Source: a virus
Length of the DNA stretch: 39,011 bases
Virus record (IMG/VR): IMGVR_UViG_3300036852_000367
Coordinates: 1-39,011 of that record
Strand: one strand, 5' to 3'
How positions within the stretch are numbered: the first letter of the stretch is position 1; each line of letters starts with the position of its first letter. Positions 37,872-39,011 of this stretch are shown in pieces. The translations under genes were made by a program, and so were the position numbers. The notes under the pieces were generated by a model, which was given only the letters and a program-made list of their open reading frames with translations, searched no databases and was not told where the DNA came from.

Positions 37872-39011
37872 TACTTGCTCCCGGTGGTGGAGGCGCGCCG
37901 CCGGCCATGGCCGCTAGCTCCGCCTCACGTTGCATCTCTTGGTCGATTAGCTCGGTGCACTCATCCATGAATCGCTCGAAGTAAGCGAGCTTGTTCTGCG
38001 GAGCACCCTGGTCGATTGCCTCGTCGTACTCGTAAGAGCAGATTGACAGCGCTGCGGCAAGTCCTTCCTTGCGCCACCACTTGAGTGGAGAGCGATAGAA
38101 GTTGGGCTGCATCATCTCTTCAGGAGTGGCGCGCAGCCACTTACTGCACCGCCCTTCGACGGATGACTCAACGCGGTATGCCTTATTCTCCGCATGCGAT
38201 TCGTCGAATGTCTTCCAGGTCTCTACCAGGTCTGCACCTGTGAAACGCCCTGCCGGGTCCTGAAGCAACCGCTCAGCCTTCTCGAGTCGCGCTTTGGGGG
38301 AATCCTTCTCCTCCGAAGCTGGCTTGATTCCAAGAACGTACTTGGAATCATCGAGGTCTAGGTCATCACCGGTCAGCTGACGGCGCTTCTTTGCGTCTCC
38401 CACCCAACGGCTGTACTTGTTCTCGACGACCTTCTGCAGAGCCCATATGAACAACTGTGCGCAGTCAACGGCACGGAATTGAATGAGCCGTCGCTCGGCA
38501 TCAGCGAAGTTCTCCGTGTAGTAGCTGGCAGTCAGAGATTCATGCAGACCGCTCGTTGTGCCCGGCTGGCGCGCTCCGGATGTCTGCGCCTTGGCGATGC
38601 CAGTCACGTCGTGCATGTGCTCGCCATAGCTATTGACCAGGTCCGTGCTGGCCTGGCTCAGATTCGGCATCTCGAATGCCTTTATGGCAGAGTTGACGTT
38701 GCCGGTAATCTCCCAGATGGCAACGCCCGTTGCGCCTTGAATCTGAGAGTTGAGCGCCTCAGATTCGCCGGTGCCTTTCTGGCAAAGGAAACCAACGAGC
38801 GGCATGTTGTGCACCGCGCGGTCCCTGTCGAATAGAGCCTCGTTGCGGCGCATGAAGAGTCGGTAAACGGTCTGCGTTAGTGACACACCGCCCTCTCCGT
38901 CCAGCTCGCGCTCGAACTCCCACGACCTACCAGGAGGTCCCGGGTGCTCCCAGACGTTGTCCTCTAGGCATGTGCCGTCCTTCAGACAGAACAGTTCGCG
39001 CCCGGTAGTAT
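37819..39011 (-). CDS. Portal protein, C-terminal part (split by the window ends)
   Basis: This is the remainder of the gene that starts at 1012; 38802-39011 duplicates 1-210. Visible segments include TQTVYRLFMRRNEALFDRDR, NMPLVGFLCQKGTGESEAL and WVGDAKKRRQLTGDDLDLDD. After about 38750 it is helical and acidic, typical of the portal stem/wing and barrel regions. It ends in a Gly/Pro/Ala-rich tail (MAGGAPPPPGASSGGP). The last 53 nt overlap the scaffold candidate. An ATG at 38886 exists but is internal, because the frame continues upstream through the join. Confidence 0.75.
   Translation of the reverse strand, partial: TTGRELFCLKDGTCLEDNVWEHPGPPGRSWEFERELDGEGGVSLTQTVYRLFMRRNEALFDRDRAVHNMPLVGFLCQKGTGESEALNSQIQGATGVAIWEITGNVNSAIKAFEMPNLSQASTDLVNSYGEHMHDVTGIAKAQTSGARQPGTTSGLHESLTASYYTENFADAERRLIQFRAVDCAQLFIWALQKVVENKYSRWVGDAKKRRQLTGDDLDLDDSKYVLGIKPASEEKDSPKARLEKAERLLQDPAGRFTGADLVETWKTFDESHAENKAYRVESSVEGRCSKWLRATPEEMMQPNFYRSPLKWWRKEGLAAALSICSYEYDEAIDQGAPQNKLAYFERFMDECTELIDQEMQREAELAAMAGGAPPPPGASSGGPAATPGAGGASAPA
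38802..39011. repeat. Right copy of the 210-bp end repeat
   Basis: Identical to 1-210 except A at 38929 instead of G at 128. It lies within the portal gene and marks the circular join. Confidence 0.95.

Noticed and set aside
38886-38886. Methionine codon at 38886 as the start of the portal gene
   Set aside because: The same frame continues upstream through the duplicated end and up to about 1012, encoding portal-like sequence, so this ATG is internal.
1-39011. Search for tRNA genes, integrase, attachment sites, CI-type repressor and transposase
   Set aside because: No cloverleaf-like sequence, tyrosine/serine recombinase signature or DDE transposase was recognised by eye; covariance-model searches could not be run.

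Overview
The window is an essentially complete, circularly mapping genome of a tailed bacteriophage, most likely a podovirus. The first 210 bases recur at the end (1-210 = 38802-39011, one silent mismatch), so the unique length is about 38.8 kb. The portal gene reads through the join without a break in frame. There is no tape-measure, sheath or baseplate gene. Instead there is a P22-gp4-like head completion protein, a large nozzle-like tail protein, a set of ejection-type proteins and fibre genes, which is a podoviral plan. A T4-type lysozyme with a one-helix holin candidate and an SspB-like protein suggest a Gram-negative host, but the host cannot be named from sequence. No integrase, excisionase or CI-type repressor, tRNA, rRNA, CRISPR array or insertion sequence was seen, so a lytic lifestyle is the simpler reading.

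Layout. A long leftward (minus) block runs from 26385 down to 13606, resumes at 11298, passes through base 1 and continues from the right end down to 33745. In order of transcription it holds: small accessory and regulatory genes (26385-21004: alanine-rich repeat protein, frameshifted gene, VRR-NUC-type nuclease, two Fis-like zinc proteins, P-loop NTPase, C5-methyltransferase-like protein); the major capsid protein and head/neck genes (20809-16047); two fibre-type genes (16050-13606); lysis genes (11298-10333); nozzle and ejection proteins (10333-1005); then portal, charged scaffold candidate, GroES-like protein, small terminase, HNH endonuclease and large terminase (1012 across the join to 33745). 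A rightward (plus) block from 26454 to 33806 holds a ribbon-helix-helix regulator, HNH endonuclease, replication initiator, DnaB-type helicase, MazG-like protein, a second HNH endonuclease, several small proteins, an exonuclease/annealing-protein fusion and an SspB-like protein. The blocks diverge at 26386-26453 and collide tail-to-tail at 33745-33806. A separate rightward cassette of seven or eight small genes (11538-13378) lies between the fibre and lysis genes.

How the parts fit. The initiator and helicase would recruit host polymerase, since no phage DNA polymerase is present. The exonuclease/annealing fusion would serve recombination-dependent replication or end processing. Terminase, portal, scaffold, coat and a dedicated co-chaperonin build and fill the head. 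The ejection proteins and nozzle deliver DNA, and holin plus endolysin release progeny. Neighbouring genes very often overlap by 1-20 bases (ATGA, GTGA, TGATG), indicating dense translational coupling, and several starts are GTG or TTG.

Most distinctive observations: a single-polypeptide FEN exonuclease plus RecT-like annealing protein; an apparent double GroES-like co-chaperonin; a phage SspB-like adaptor candidate; a minimal C5-methyltransferase-like protein; a candidate -1 frameshift at a canonical-form slippery heptamer; duplicated ParB/Srx-like motifs inside an ejection protein; and an opposite-strand accessory cassette with a secreted and a membrane protein. All family assignments come from reading motifs by eye; no database search was possible.
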